Shown: positions 50,274-59,630 of the stretch, one piece after another | How the letters are laid out: each line of letters begins with the position of its first letter | Numbering within the stretch: position 1 is the stretch's first letter | Origin: Anatilimnocola floriformis | Lineage (GTDB): Bacteria > Planctomycetota > Planctomycetia > Pirellulales > Pirellulaceae | Direction: 5' to 3' | NCBI RefSeq assembly: GCF_024256385.1 | Contig: NZ_JAMLFW010000001.1 | Span: 5,022,001-5,086,000 of the forward strand | DNA length: 64,000 nt | Notes under the pieces: generated by a model | What the model saw: the letters and a program-made list of their open reading frames with translations, nothing else | Database searches by the model: none | What the model was told of the DNA's origin: nothing | Program-made: the position numbers and the translations under genes

Positions 50274-51572
50274 ATGGCGGGTAAAACCCCTTCGCGCGCA
50301 CGTTCGTCCAAGCCGTCTCCTTTCGCCGCGCGCCGTTTGCAAGTTGAATCGCTAGAGGACCGAGCCCTGATGGCGTCGAACATCGATGCCTTTGTCAGCT
50401 CGGGTGTGCTGACCATCGACGGCTCGAATCGCAACGACAGCATTGTCGTCCGCCTGGTGAAGTCCGGTAACAGCTACCAATATCAGGTCAGCGGCGTTTC
50501 GACTCGCTTCTCCGAAGCCAGTGTGACCTCGATCGTGGTCAACGGATACGAAGGGAACGACAGGATCGATCTTGGCTCGGGCCGGCCGAATCAGCCTGGC
50601 AAATTCATTACGGTTCCCACCACGATCAATGCGGGCGAGGGAAACGACACCGTCATTACGAGCAACGGTACGAACACAGTTGACCTGGGTGACGGCAACG
50701 ACACCTTCACCGGTGGCGATGGCGACGACATTGTTCTCGGCGGCGAGGGGAACGACATCATCCGCGGCAACAAAGGGAACGATAATCTCTCGGGCGAAGG
50801 GGGCAACGATCAACTGATCGGCGGCGACGGCAATGACGTCCTCGTCGGCGGCGATGGCAACGACCTGTGCGATGGCGGTAACGGCGACGACAACATGCTC
50901 GGCGGCGATGGCGACGACAAGCTCGACGGCCGCGACGGCGACGACACGATTGCCGGTGGCGCTGGCAACGATATCATCACGGGTAGCGCCGGCGAAGACA
51001 CACTCAGCGGTGACGACGGCGACGACAATTTGCACGGCGGCATCGGCAACGACGAATTGCATGGCGGCGACGGCAACGACATCTTGAATGGCTACGACGG
51101 CAATGACGCGGTCTATGGTGACGGCGGCAACGACACCATCTATGGCGGCAACGGCAACGATCAACTCGATGGCGGCGCCGGCAATGACACCATCCAAGGT
51201 GCTAACGGCAACGACGTGATCTACGGCGGCATCGGCAATGACAAGCTCGATGGCGGCGCCGGCGACGATCGCCTTGAAGGTGGCGACGGCAACGATACAT
51301 TGCTCGGCGGCGCTGGGGCTGACATTCTCTACGGCGGTGCCGGCCAGGATTCACTCGACGGCAGCGCTGGAAATGATGAGTTGCACGGTGGCGACGGCAA
51401 TGACACACTGCTCGGCGGCGCTGGCAACGATCGCATGTTCGGCGACGATGGCAACGACGTCTTCGATGCCGGTTCCGGCAACGACGTGCTCGACGGCGGC
51501 ATCGGCAACGACCGCGTAAAGAATCGCAAGTCGCGAGACACTTATACGGACATCGATACGACGAATTTCTAA
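50274..51572 (+). CDS. RTX calcium-binding repeat protein with LEDR motif
   Basis: A 432-residue extracellular-type protein. The N-terminus is basic, followed by LQVESLEDRALMASN, the planctomycete surface-protein motif. Residues ~130-420 are nearly 30 nonapeptide RTX units (GGDGNDxLxG), which fold into a calcium-filled beta-roll outside the cell. The C-terminus lacks the usual type I secretion signal. No enzyme domain is joined to the repeats, so a structural or adhesive role is likely. ATG 50274 has GAGG upstream. The repeat DNA shows 27-base periodicity from the protein repeat, not a separate DNA array. Confidence 0.9.
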   Translation: MAGKTPSRARSSKPSPFAARRLQVESLEDRALMASNIDAFVSSGVLTIDGSNRNDSIVVRLVKSGNSYQYQVSGVSTRFSEASVTSIVVNGYEGNDRIDLGSGRPNQPGKFITVPTTINAGEGNDTVITSNGTNTVDLGDGNDTFTGGDGDDIVLGGEGNDIIRGNKGNDNLSGEGGNDQLIGGDGNDVLVGGDGNDLCDGGNGDDNMLGGDGDDKLDGRDGDDTIAGGAGNDIITGSAGEDTLSGDDGDDNLHGGIGNDELHGGDGNDILNGYDGNDAVYGDGGNDTIYGGNGNDQLDGGAGNDTIQGANGNDVIYGGIGNDKLDGGAGDDRLEGGDGNDTLLGGAGADILYGGAGQDSLDGSAGNDELHGGDGNDTLLGGAGNDRMFGDDGNDVFDAGSGNDVLDGGIGNDRVKNRKSRDTYTDIDTTNF

Positions 51573-51591
51573 CGAGCAGTTAGATTTCGAA

Positions 51592-52608
51592 CTATTCTGG
51601 CAACTTCGGCGGCTTGACGTGCGGGTACGTCTCGCTGCTCAAACCTTCGGTGAGAAACTTCACCAGGTCGGCCTGATCTTCCTTGGTCAGCTTGAGGGGA
51701 AAGAGTTCTTCGTCAAGCTGCGGATTGGGATGGCCTCCCTTGTCGTAGTAGTCGACGACTTCGGCCAGCGTTTTGAATCGGCCGTCGTGCATATAAGGGG
51801 CGCTGCGCGCCACTTCGCGGAGCGTCGGCGTTTTGAACGAGCCTTTGTCCCCTTCGATCTTGGTGATCACGAAGCGGCCGAGGTCCGGCTTCTCTTTATC
51901 CATACCGACGCCGATGTTGTGAAAGGCGAAGTCGCTGAAGCTGTGTCCAGTGTGGCAGGCGCTGCAATTGGCTTTGTTGAAGAAGACCTTCATGCCACGC
52001 TGGGCTTGTTCCGACATGGCTTTCGTATCGCCCGCTTTGAAGCGGTCGTAGGGAGCATCGCCTGAGAGAATTGTCCGCTCAAATGCCGAGATCGCCTTGG
52101 CAATGCCGTCGGCCGTGACGTCGGTTTTGTAGAGAGCTTGGAATTGCTTCTTGTAGCCTTCGATCTTATTGAGCTTGGCAATCACTTCTTCCAGCGGCAT
52201 GTCCATTTCGATCGGATTCTGAATCGGCCCGAGCGCTTGCCCCTCTAGTTGAGCAGCGCGACCATCCCAAAATTGCAACGCTGAATAAGCCGAGTTCACG
52301 ATACTCGGCGCGCTGCGGCCACCCATTTGACCGCGGACACCGGTGGCAAAGGCTTCGCCATTCGACCAGCCTTTGTCCGGGTCATGACAGGAAGCACAGC
52401 TGATCGTGTTGTCCTTCGACAGTCGCTTGTCGAAGTACAGTTGCTTGCCGAGCTCGACTTTTTCTTCGAGGTGCGGATTGTCTTCCGGGTAAACCAACGC
52501 GGCGAGACCTTTCGGCAGCGTCGGAGCCGGTGGTTTTTGAGCGAAGGAAATCGGTGCGCCGATAACGGCAAATAAAACAGCAACGATCCAACAGCAATGA
52601 ATACGCAC
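51592..52608 (-). CDS. di-heme cytochrome c peroxidase (CcpA/MauG family)
   Basis: A 338-residue periplasmic protein with two c-heme sites, CASCH (~residue 70) and CSACH (~residue 215), and the family's ISCASCHDPDKGW and NIGVGMDKEKPDLG segments plus MHDGRFKTLAEVV. It reduces H2O2 with electrons from small cytochromes, or is a MauG-like relative. The chosen start is GTG 52608, which has AGGAG eight bases upstream and opens directly into a signal peptide (HCCWIVAVLFAVIGAPISFA). The open frame runs 58 codons further to 52782, which would overlap the glycosylase gene. Maturation would need the ResB-CcsA system in this window. Confidence 0.9.
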   Translation of the reverse strand: MRIHCCWIVAVLFAVIGAPISFAQKPPAPTLPKGLAALVYPEDNPHLEEKVELGKQLYFDKRLSKDNTISCASCHDPDKGWSNGEAFATGVRGQMGGRSAPSIVNSAYSALQFWDGRAAQLEGQALGPIQNPIEMDMPLEEVIAKLNKIEGYKKQFQALYKTDVTADGIAKAISAFERTILSGDAPYDRFKAGDTKAMSEQAQRGMKVFFNKANCSACHTGHSFSDFAFHNIGVGMDKEKPDLGRFVITKIEGDKGSFKTPTLREVARSAPYMHDGRFKTLAEVVDYYDKGGHPNPQLDEELFPLKLTKEDQADLVKFLTEGLSSETYPHVKPPKLPE

Positions 52609-52740
52609 GAGGATCACTCCTGACAGCGTGAGAGAGGCGGCTTTCGCGAGCCGGGAAACGGCCCAAGGCGGGAGATGCGACCCGCATTCTGCTCGCGCCG
52701 CACACTGCTGACAAGTGGCGAGATGCGATAGAATGGCCGA

Positions 52741-53445
52741 ATGAAGAGCGTTTCCGCTTCCCAGCAAAGCTCCTGGAATCAACTCCAGCAGCAGATTGTC
52801 GATTGTGAAAAGTGTGCTCGGCTGCGCGAGTATTGTCAGGACATCGCCAGAACGAAGCGGAAGTCTTACTTAGAGTGGAGTTATTGGGGCAAGCCGGTGC
52901 CTAACTTTGGCACCGCGCCGGCGAAGCTGCTAATTGTAGGTCTCGCGCCAGCGGCGCACGGAGCTAATCGAACCGGGCGGATGTTCACCGGAGATCGGAG
53001 CGGCGAGTGGTTATATCGAGCGCTGCATCGGGCGGGATTCGCCAATCAGTCGCACTCGGAAGACGTCAACGACGGTCTCCGACTGATTGATTGCACCATC
53101 ACCGCGATGTGCCATTGTGCTCCGCCCGACAATTCACCGTTGCCGACAGAGATTGCCGCCTGTCAGCCGTGGCTACAGCGAACCTTTGAGTTGACGCAAC
53201 CGCGTGCCGTCGTCGCACTCGGGGGTTTGGCCTGGCGGGCGGTGCTTGATCACTTGCGAGCCACCGAGGAGTTCACGCCGAAGAAATTACCGACGTTTGC
53301 TCACGCGGCGGAAGTGAAAGTCGGGCCCCAACGCTGGCTCGTCGGCAGTTATCATCCCAGCCAGCAAAACACTTTTACGGGGCGACTGACCGAAGAGATG
53401 CTCGACGCGGTGTTTTCACGAGCAAAGGCGATTTTGAATTCATGA
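52741..53445 (+). CDS. type-5 (UdgB-like) uracil-DNA glycosylase
   Basis: A 234-residue DNA repair enzyme that removes uracil and related bases. Cysteines CEKC near the N-terminus and CHC/C further on fit a 4Fe-4S cluster. Motif A is GLAPAAHGANRTGRMFTGDRSG, and motif B is GSYHPSQQNTFTGRLT, both typical of family 5 rather than family 4. The position normally holding a catalytic Asp/Asn is Ala/His in GLAPAAHG, as expected for UdgB. Start ATG 52741 is divergent from the peroxidase gene; its stop overlaps the next gene by ATGA. Confidence 0.92.
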   Translation: MKSVSASQQSSWNQLQQQIVDCEKCARLREYCQDIARTKRKSYLEWSYWGKPVPNFGTAPAKLLIVGLAPAAHGANRTGRMFTGDRSGEWLYRALHRAGFANQSHSEDVNDGLRLIDCTITAMCHCAPPDNSPLPTEIAACQPWLQRTFELTQPRAVVALGGLAWRAVLDHLRATEEFTPKKLPTFAHAAEVKVGPQRWLVGSYHPSQQNTFTGRLTEEMLDAVFSRAKAILNS

Positions 53446-54152
53446 GTTCCTTTCAACCCAATCCACAACTCGCCGAAAACATCGCCCGTGTGCGCGCGGA
53501 GATCGCCGAGGCTACCGTGCGCTCGCGGCGTTCTGCTGATTCGGTTCGTCTGGTGGCCGCGACCAAGTACGTCGATGCTGCGACCACGCGCCAGGTGGCC
53601 GCGATCGGCGCGCTCGATCTGGGCGAGAGCAGGCCGCAAGAGATCTGGGCGAAAGCGCCGGAACTGACCGACCTGAAGATTCGCTGGCATTTGATTGGTC
53701 ATTTGCAGCGCAACAAAGTTCGCCGCACGCTGCCTCTGGTCGCGTTAGTTCATTCCGTCGACAGTCTGCGGCTGATTGAGGAACTGCAGAGCGAAGCGGC
53801 GCGCATCGAACGAGTGCAGCCGATTCTGCTGGAAATAAACATCTCTGGCGATGCGACCAAGACCGGTTTCTCTGCGGCGGAAATTGAGCAAGCCATCGCA
53901 GCGACCGCCGCTTGTCAAAACCTGCAAGTGCAGGGGCTGATGAGCATGGCCGGTCTAGATACGGATGCCGCGACGGCTCAGAAACAGTTTGCCGCCGTGC
54001 GTGAACTGCGAGATCGATTGCTGGTGAACTCACCAGACAATGTTTCGCTCGCGGAACTCAGCATGGGAATGAGCGGCGACTTTCGCGAAGCGATCGCCGA
54101 GGGAGCGACGATGGTGCGGATTGGCTCAAGCCTGTTCGAAGGGCTCCTGTAA
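53442..54152 (+). CDS. YggS/PLPBP family pyridoxal-phosphate homeostasis protein
   Basis: A 236-residue PLP-binding protein of the YggS/PROSC family, which keeps PLP and amino-acid pools balanced. Seen: VRLVAATKYVDAATTRQV with the PLP lysine, LGESRPQEIWAK, RWHLIGHLQRNKVRR, LLEINISGDATKTGF, GLMSMAGL and ELSMGMSGDFREAIAEGATMVRIGSSLFEG. The start ATG 53442 overlaps the glycosylase stop (ATGA), so the two are co-translated. The next gene begins four bases after its stop. Confidence 0.94.
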   Translation: MSSFQPNPQLAENIARVRAEIAEATVRSRRSADSVRLVAATKYVDAATTRQVAAIGALDLGESRPQEIWAKAPELTDLKIRWHLIGHLQRNKVRRTLPLVALVHSVDSLRLIEELQSEAARIERVQPILLEINISGDATKTGFSAAEIEQAIAATAACQNLQVQGLMSMAGLDTDAATAQKQFAAVRELRDRLLVNSPDNVSLAELSMGMSGDFREAIAEGATMVRIGSSLFEGLL

Positions 54153-54155
54153 TCC

Positions 54156-56513
54156 ATGAAGCCTCTTGTCGGCCGTGTGCTCGCCATCGCCATTTTCTTT
54201 GCCTCCGGCGCCGCCGGCATGGTGTATGAAATCAGTTGGTCGCGACAGTTCGGCAATGTCTTTGGCCATACGGTTTCGACCGGCGCGATGGTGCTGTCGA
54301 GTTTTCTCGGCGGCATGGCTGTTGGTTATTGGCTGGCTGGAAAGTACCGCGGGCGTTGGTCCGCGCTCTCTGCGTATGGTTTGCTAGAGATCGTTGCTGC
54401 GGGTTGGGTTTGCCTCGTGCCAACGCTGTTGCAGTTCGGCGCGCGTACGGTGTTGGGATCTCTTGAGATCGGGCCGTTCGGTTTGTATCACGTGGCCCGC
54501 GCGCTCTTTTGCTTTGTGATTCTCTTGCCGGCCACGGCGTCGCTCGGCGGCACTTGGCCGTTGATGGCAGCGTTTCTCACGCAGCGTAAAGAGCGTTCGT
54601 CGGCATGGCTGAGCTTTGGTTACGCGACGAACACCGCCGGCGCGATGCTCGGCACGGTGCTGGCGACGACGTTTTTGTTGGTTACGGTTGGAGTTACGAA
54701 CTCAAGTTACTTCGCCGCGGCCGTTTCGGCCGGATGTGGGTTGCTCGCGATCGGGCTCAGTGGAATCGCTGATCAGCGTGCGGTGAATACCTCCTCAAAC
54801 GAAGCAGGACTTCGTTCTACGGAAGTCTTGTTGCCGTGGCGGTGGTGGTTGCTGGCGGTTGTTTCGGGGTTTTCGATTCTGGCGTTAGAAGTCTTGTACC
54901 TGCGGCTTTTCTCGCTGGTATTTCACAACAGCACGTACACCTTTGGTCTGGTCGTGACCGTGTTTTTGTTTGCCCTCGCGACGGGTTCAACGATCACCGG
55001 TTTTATCGGCGAGCGGTTGCGACCGCCACAGTTGATTGCGTGGTGCTGCGGCATCGGCGGACTGGGGATTGCTCTATCCATCGCGATCTTCACGCGCTGG
55101 ACGCAGTTTCATTACTTCAGCGAGGGGGACAACTTCGTCGCCTATATCTTTTCGGCCCTCGGCTTTGTGAGTTGCGTGGTGCTACTGCCCGTCACCGCGC
55201 TCGGCATGATCCTGCCGACCACGTGGCGGGCACTCGAGCCGCAATCCTTGAATGAAGGTCAGATTGCTGGCCTCACTGCGGTCAGCACGATAGCCGGTGC
55301 GGTCGGTTCTCTGGCCGCAAGTTTCTTGCTGTCGGTTGTCGGCTTGTGGGGAAGCTTCGCGCTGCTGGTGATCATGTACTTGCTCATCGCCGTCGGTATG
55401 TTGGCCGTGCGGAGAGCGATTTGGGAATTAGCACTGCTTGGGTTGGTTGGTTTTGTGGCGATCGAGTTCAACTACTCGACGATGCACGAGACGACGACGC
55501 TGGAAGCGGGCGATAAGCTGTTGCAACGCTGGGAAAGTGCGTACGGCTGGATCGATGCGATTGAACTGAGCGATGGCTCGCGCTGCACGCGGCAGAATCT
55601 GCATTATGGTTTTGGCAACAGTCGCAACAGCGTGCAGCGTGACTATCGGCAGGGTCACTTGCCGTTGCTTCTGCATGGGAAAGCAAAGGATGCGTTGTTT
55701 CTCGGACTAGGAACGGGGCAAACTGCCGCGGCGGCGCTGAAGCATGACGAGCTTCAGAGCATCGTGGTGGTGGAGCTAATTCCAGAAGCGATCGAGGCCG
55801 CGCGCTATCTAAAAGAGACGAACCGCGGCTTGGTCGATGATTCTCGCGTGGAGATTCAGGCCAACGACGCCCGACGGTTTCTGCGCGGCAGCGGCCGGCA
55901 GTTCGATGTGATTGTGTCCGATCTGTTCGTGCCGTGGGAAAGTCACACCGGCTACTTGTACACGGTGGAGCACTATCGCGCGGGCCGTGCCTCGCTGCGC
56001 CCTGGCGGCCTGTTTGTGCAGTGGCTGCCGATGTATCAGATGGGGCCGGGCGATTTCGAACTCATCGCCAATAGTTTTGCGAAGGTCTTTCCACACACGA
56101 CGCTCTGGTGGGTCCGCGCGTCAGCCAATTGGCCGGTGCTTGGGCTCGTTGGTTCCGAAACGCCGATTGAGTTTGCCGAAACCGCCGCCGCAAAGGGCTT
56201 TGTCGAGCATCATCCGCACTCCGGCCAGCAGGACGATTGGCTGGCCGATGGCAACTCAATTTTGTCGTACTACATCGGCGATTGGAGAGAGGGGACGGAA
56301 CTCAACACGGATGAACATCCGCGAGTAGAATTCTCGGCGCCGATCGCGCATGTCGACAACCGCAAACTCCGCGGCGAGCGAATGCGGAGTTACTTCGAAG
56401 ATGTTTTCGCCAAGCTGCCGCAAAACGGAGTCGAGACCGGCGGCGTCGAAGGATCAGCACTCAATCGTGCCTGGCGGCTCGCCCAGCAGCGCAGGCTGCT
56501 GGGGATTCCGTGA
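54156..56513 (+). CDS. fused MFS-like membrane domain and spermidine synthase-like domain
   Basis: A 785-residue membrane protein. Residues ~1-430 hold about eleven to twelve hydrophobic helices (VLAIAIFFASGAAGMVYEISW to LALLGLVGFVAIEF), typical of fused spermidine synthase-like proteins. Residues ~440-720 are a methyltransferase-fold domain with the SAM/dcSAM motif LFLGLGTGQTAAAAL, acidic residue IVVVELIPEA, NDARRFL and DVIVSDLFVPW. The polyamine-synthase activity is not proven for this fused class. Start ATG 54156 with GAAGGG upstream. Co-directional and nearly contiguous with the two genes before it, so probably one operon. Confidence 0.9.
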   Translation: MKPLVGRVLAIAIFFASGAAGMVYEISWSRQFGNVFGHTVSTGAMVLSSFLGGMAVGYWLAGKYRGRWSALSAYGLLEIVAAGWVCLVPTLLQFGARTVLGSLEIGPFGLYHVARALFCFVILLPATASLGGTWPLMAAFLTQRKERSSAWLSFGYATNTAGAMLGTVLATTFLLVTVGVTNSSYFAAAVSAGCGLLAIGLSGIADQRAVNTSSNEAGLRSTEVLLPWRWWLLAVVSGFSILALEVLYLRLFSLVFHNSTYTFGLVVTVFLFALATGSTITGFIGERLRPPQLIAWCCGIGGLGIALSIAIFTRWTQFHYFSEGDNFVAYIFSALGFVSCVVLLPVTALGMILPTTWRALEPQSLNEGQIAGLTAVSTIAGAVGSLAASFLLSVVGLWGSFALLVIMYLLIAVGMLAVRRAIWELALLGLVGFVAIEFNYSTMHETTTLEAGDKLLQRWESAYGWIDAIELSDGSRCTRQNLHYGFGNSRNSVQRDYRQGHLPLLLHGKAKDALFLGLGTGQTAAAALKHDELQSIVVVELIPEAIEAARYLKETNRGLVDDSRVEIQANDARRFLRGSGRQFDVIVSDLFVPWESHTGYLYTVEHYRAGRASLRPGGLFVQWLPMYQMGPGDFELIANSFAKVFPHTTLWWVRASANWPVLGLVGSETPIEFAETAAAKGFVEHHPHSGQQDDWLADGNSILSYYIGDWREGTELNTDEHPRVEFSAPIAHVDNRKLRGERMRSYFEDVFAKLPQNGVETGGVEGSALNRAWRLAQQRRLLGIP

Positions 56514-56516
56514 TGC

Positions 56517-59468
56517 TTATTTCTTAAACGCCTTGTCGTCCGCTTTGCCGGCTGCTCGCAGATACGCCACCATATCGAGGATTTCGTCCTTCGTGAGCGT
56601 GTTTATCAAGCCCTGAGGCATTTCAGAAACCGGCGACTTCTGCCGTTCCTCGATGTCCTTCTTCAGCACGGTGACTAGTTCCTTGGCGAACGGATCGGTG
56701 CGGATGGTGATCTTCTCGTCGTTCTCGTCGAGGATCCGACCGGCGAAAACTTCGCCCTGCTGAGTGAGGACCAGCGAGTTCTGATACTGATCGGAGATCA
56801 CTTTGCTGGGTACGACAATGGCTTCGAGAATGTACTGGGCAGTGAAGCGGTTGCCGACGCCGGTGATATCGGGGCCGGTGTCGCCGCCTTCGCCGGCAAA
56901 GCGGTGGCACTTGTAGCACTGGGCAGCGATGTAGGCAGCTTTCCCCTTCTCGAAGCTACGGCCGGTTTCAACTTTGCTCAACAGGTCGTTCAGGTCTTCC
57001 ATCTGCCAGTTGTGCAGGAACTGGCGAGTGGTTTCGAGTTTCACGGCTTCGACTTTGGTCTTATTCTCGATCACCTCTTGCAGGGCGACGCGCGCTTCCG
57101 GCGTGATCAGTTTCACGGCATCTTCGCGAATGCGGATGATGAACTTCTTGAAGCTCGCGCCGCCGCGGTAGCTGTTCTCAGCCAAATTCAGCCAGCCGAA
57201 GTAGACCCGCTGTTGATCAGGATTCAGAAGATCAGCGACATTGCGGAGCGCGAGAGCATAGTAGAGTTGCTCTTCCTGTGTTTGACCCGCGGCGAGGATT
57301 TTCATTGAGGGCTCGGCGATGCCGGGCCAGCGGAGATAGACGAGCAAGGCGCAAAGCTCGCGATTGACGAACTCGTTTTGGTTGGGATAGAGCCCCTCGA
57401 GGCGGGCGATCACCTTGGCGGCCGTCACGTCGTCGGGTTTCCCATCGCGAATGAAGGCCAGGCCGTAAGCCCGCGCCACGCCGACGAGTTGTTCTTCCGG
57501 CAACCGCTCCAGCGGCAAACTGTTGAGCTTGTCGACGATCTTGGCTTGGAGCGCTTTGTCATTGGTGCGAGCCAGCGCCACCATCAGTTGAATGACGGCG
57601 TTGATTTTGGTTTCGGCAAGAGCTTTGTCCTGCCAGCTGGCCACCGGTTGCGTTTCGATCGCCACACGAGCGGCGTAACGCAGCGAACGATCGGCAGAGT
57701 TCAAGTGCGGCCAGGCGAATTCGATCGCGGCGGGATCTTGCTTGACTTGGAACGCTTCGAGCTTGCGGCGCACTTCGCGAGCGGCGGCCGCCTTATCATT
57801 CTTTTCGGGACCGACCGGTGCGGTCGATTCTTCGCCGGTGTACTTCACTCGATAAACACCCGATTGCGTGCCGCGGCCGCCGATCGAAAAGTAAATGCAG
57901 CCGTCGGGATGAACGCAAATGTCGGTCACCGGCAATGGCTTGCCGGTGATGAAGGGCTCGAAGGTGCCGGTATAAGAACCGCCGGTCGGCGTCATGTGCA
58001 CCGCATAAATGCGGCCGTAGGTCCAGTCGTTGATGAACAGCGCCCGCTGATACTTGGCGGGAAACTTTGCTCCAGTTCCCATCTCCACGCCGGTCGGCGA
58101 ACCGAGGCCGATGTTGACGACGGCGCCGAGGCTGTCGGGCGAGTATTCGGGCCATTTGCCCGTGCCGTTTCGCCAGCCATATTCGCCGCCACTCACAATG
58201 TGATTGACGCGCGTCGGCCGGTACCACGGGGTGCCAGTGTCCCATTCCATATCGCTGTCGAAGGTGAAGAGCTCGCCGTCTTGATTGAAGGCGATGTCGT
58301 ATGAATTACGGAGCCCGGCGCATAGTAACTGCCAATTGCTGCCGTCGATGTCGCAGCGCGCGACCCAACCGCCCGGCGCCATGATGTTTGGATCGTGGCC
58401 GCCACCATCGGGATTCCGCGGCAGGAGCAAGTCTTCGGCCCAATTGCGATGGGGCGAGTTCTTGCCGCTCCCATCGGGAATGGCAGTGAAGTTGCCAGCG
58501 ACAACGTAGAGCTTGCCGTCGGGGCCAAGTCGCACGGCGTGCGGACCGTGCTCGCCGCCGCCGTTGAGTTTCATCATCAGTTCGACCGTATCCCACTCAT
58601 CATTTTTGTCGGCATCCGTCACGCGATACAGGCCGGGACCCTTTGCCGCGTTGCCGTTCACCACGACATACAACTTATCCTGCACGCAAAGCAGCCCTTG
58701 GGCCTGGCCAATCGGCACGCTCAGCTTTTCGACCTTGGTTTCTTCCGTCGTCTTGCCCGGCGTGACGCGGTAGAGCGAACCACCTTGATCCGACGTAATC
58801 AGCCGACCTTTTTGATCGACGGTCATCGAGACCCAACTCCCTTGATCTCCCTTCGGCACCGAGTAGACCATTTCGACTTCAAAGCCCGGCAGCGTCGTAA
58901 TCGCGCTCGTAGCCGTGGCGAGTTGACCAGCAGGCCGAGCGCCGCCCCAGGCGACGTCGCTCCACGGTGCGATGCCGAGCTTGCCGATGACGTGGGCTGG
59001 TTTCCAGGCTTTGTCGTCAAACTTCGGCTGCTGCCAGCCGTCTTTTCCTTCGTTGCTGCCGAGCCAGGTTTTATCGGTCGGAATTTTTTGCACGCTGCCG
59101 TCGGCGTATTTCACGACGAGTTCGCCCACCATGCCGCCGGGACCACCTTCGTTGCGGCAGCGGAGGGCGATTAAGTTGCTCCCCTTCACCAAGTGCTTGG
59201 TGACGTCCTCGCGAACGGGCTGTTCCCAGTTATTGTGCTCGACGCAGTGCTTGGCGTTGACAAACAAAGTGAAGACATTGTCACACGAACCTGTGAACAC
59301 GGCCGACTGCGGTGTGTCTTTGAGTTCGATGGCCCGGCGGAGAAAGATGATCTCGCCATCGCCTTGGGTGGCGGAAGTCCAGATCCACTCGGGCACCGCA
59401 TCGGCGGCGACTGCGGCGGAAATCGGCCACGCGAAAAGCAAAGCTAGGAAGAGGCAAACGGAACGCAT
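56517..59468 (-). CDS. PVC-type exported protein with membrane-dehydrogenase-like and c-heme domains
   Basis: A 983-residue exported protein. Signal peptide (CLFLALLFAWPISAAVAA) is followed by a beta-sandwich of the kind joined to such proteins (residues ~30-160). Then comes a six-bladed propeller-like domain (~200-560) similar to PVC membrane-bound dehydrogenases (GGSLYRVTPGKT, LYVVVNGNAAKGPG, VRLGPDGKLYVVAGN). A helical repeat region (~590-830) and a C-terminal cytochrome-like module with one c-heme site, CYKCH, follow. This architecture is characteristic of planctomycetes and relatives; a sugar/alcohol oxidation role is likely but unproven. It ends four bases after the fused transporter gene, convergent. 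Confidence 0.92.
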   Translation of the reverse strand: MRSVCLFLALLFAWPISAAVAADAVPEWIWTSATQGDGEIIFLRRAIELKDTPQSAVFTGSCDNVFTLFVNAKHCVEHNNWEQPVREDVTKHLVKGSNLIALRCRNEGGPGGMVGELVVKYADGSVQKIPTDKTWLGSNEGKDGWQQPKFDDKAWKPAHVIGKLGIAPWSDVAWGGARPAGQLATATSAITTLPGFEVEMVYSVPKGDQGSWVSMTVDQKGRLITSDQGGSLYRVTPGKTTEETKVEKLSVPIGQAQGLLCVQDKLYVVVNGNAAKGPGLYRVTDADKNDEWDTVELMMKLNGGGEHGPHAVRLGPDGKLYVVAGNFTAIPDGSGKNSPHRNWAEDLLLPRNPDGGGHDPNIMAPGGWVARCDIDGSNWQLLCAGLRNSYDIAFNQDGELFTFDSDMEWDTGTPWYRPTRVNHIVSGGEYGWRNGTGKWPEYSPDSLGAVVNIGLGSPTGVEMGTGAKFPAKYQRALFINDWTYGRIYAVHMTPTGGSYTGTFEPFITGKPLPVTDICVHPDGCIYFSIGGRGTQSGVYRVKYTGEESTAPVGPEKNDKAAAAREVRRKLEAFQVKQDPAAIEFAWPHLNSADRSLRYAARVAIETQPVASWQDKALAETKINAVIQLMVALARTNDKALQAKIVDKLNSLPLERLPEEQLVGVARAYGLAFIRDGKPDDVTAAKVIARLEGLYPNQNEFVNRELCALLVYLRWPGIAEPSMKILAAGQTQEEQLYYALALRNVADLLNPDQQRVYFGWLNLAENSYRGGASFKKFIIRIREDAVKLITPEARVALQEVIENKTKVEAVKLETTRQFLHNWQMEDLNDLLSKVETGRSFEKGKAAYIAAQCYKCHRFAGEGGDTGPDITGVGNRFTAQYILEAIVVPSKVISDQYQNSLVLTQQGEVFAGRILDENDEKITIRTDPFAKELVTVLKKDIEERQKSPVSEMPQGLINTLTKDEILDMVAYLRAAGKADDKAFKK

Positions 59469-59630
59469 GGTTCACTCCAGCCGACGTTCAGGTGGGAAAT
59501 TGGGGCCTCTCAGTATGCTTAACCCTCGCAGCCGATGGTAGTCCCTTCTCACCTTGTCACTTTGTCGCTCGCCGGGGATGATGACGGGCTCTGAATTGCG
59601 GTTTTATCCACACGAATGTGCGAAACGAAT

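Noticed and set aside
50640-51520. repeat array resembling CRISPR or minisatellite DNA
   Set aside because: The 27-base periodicity is explained by RTX nonapeptide codons (GGDGND); there are no unique spacers and no cas genes.
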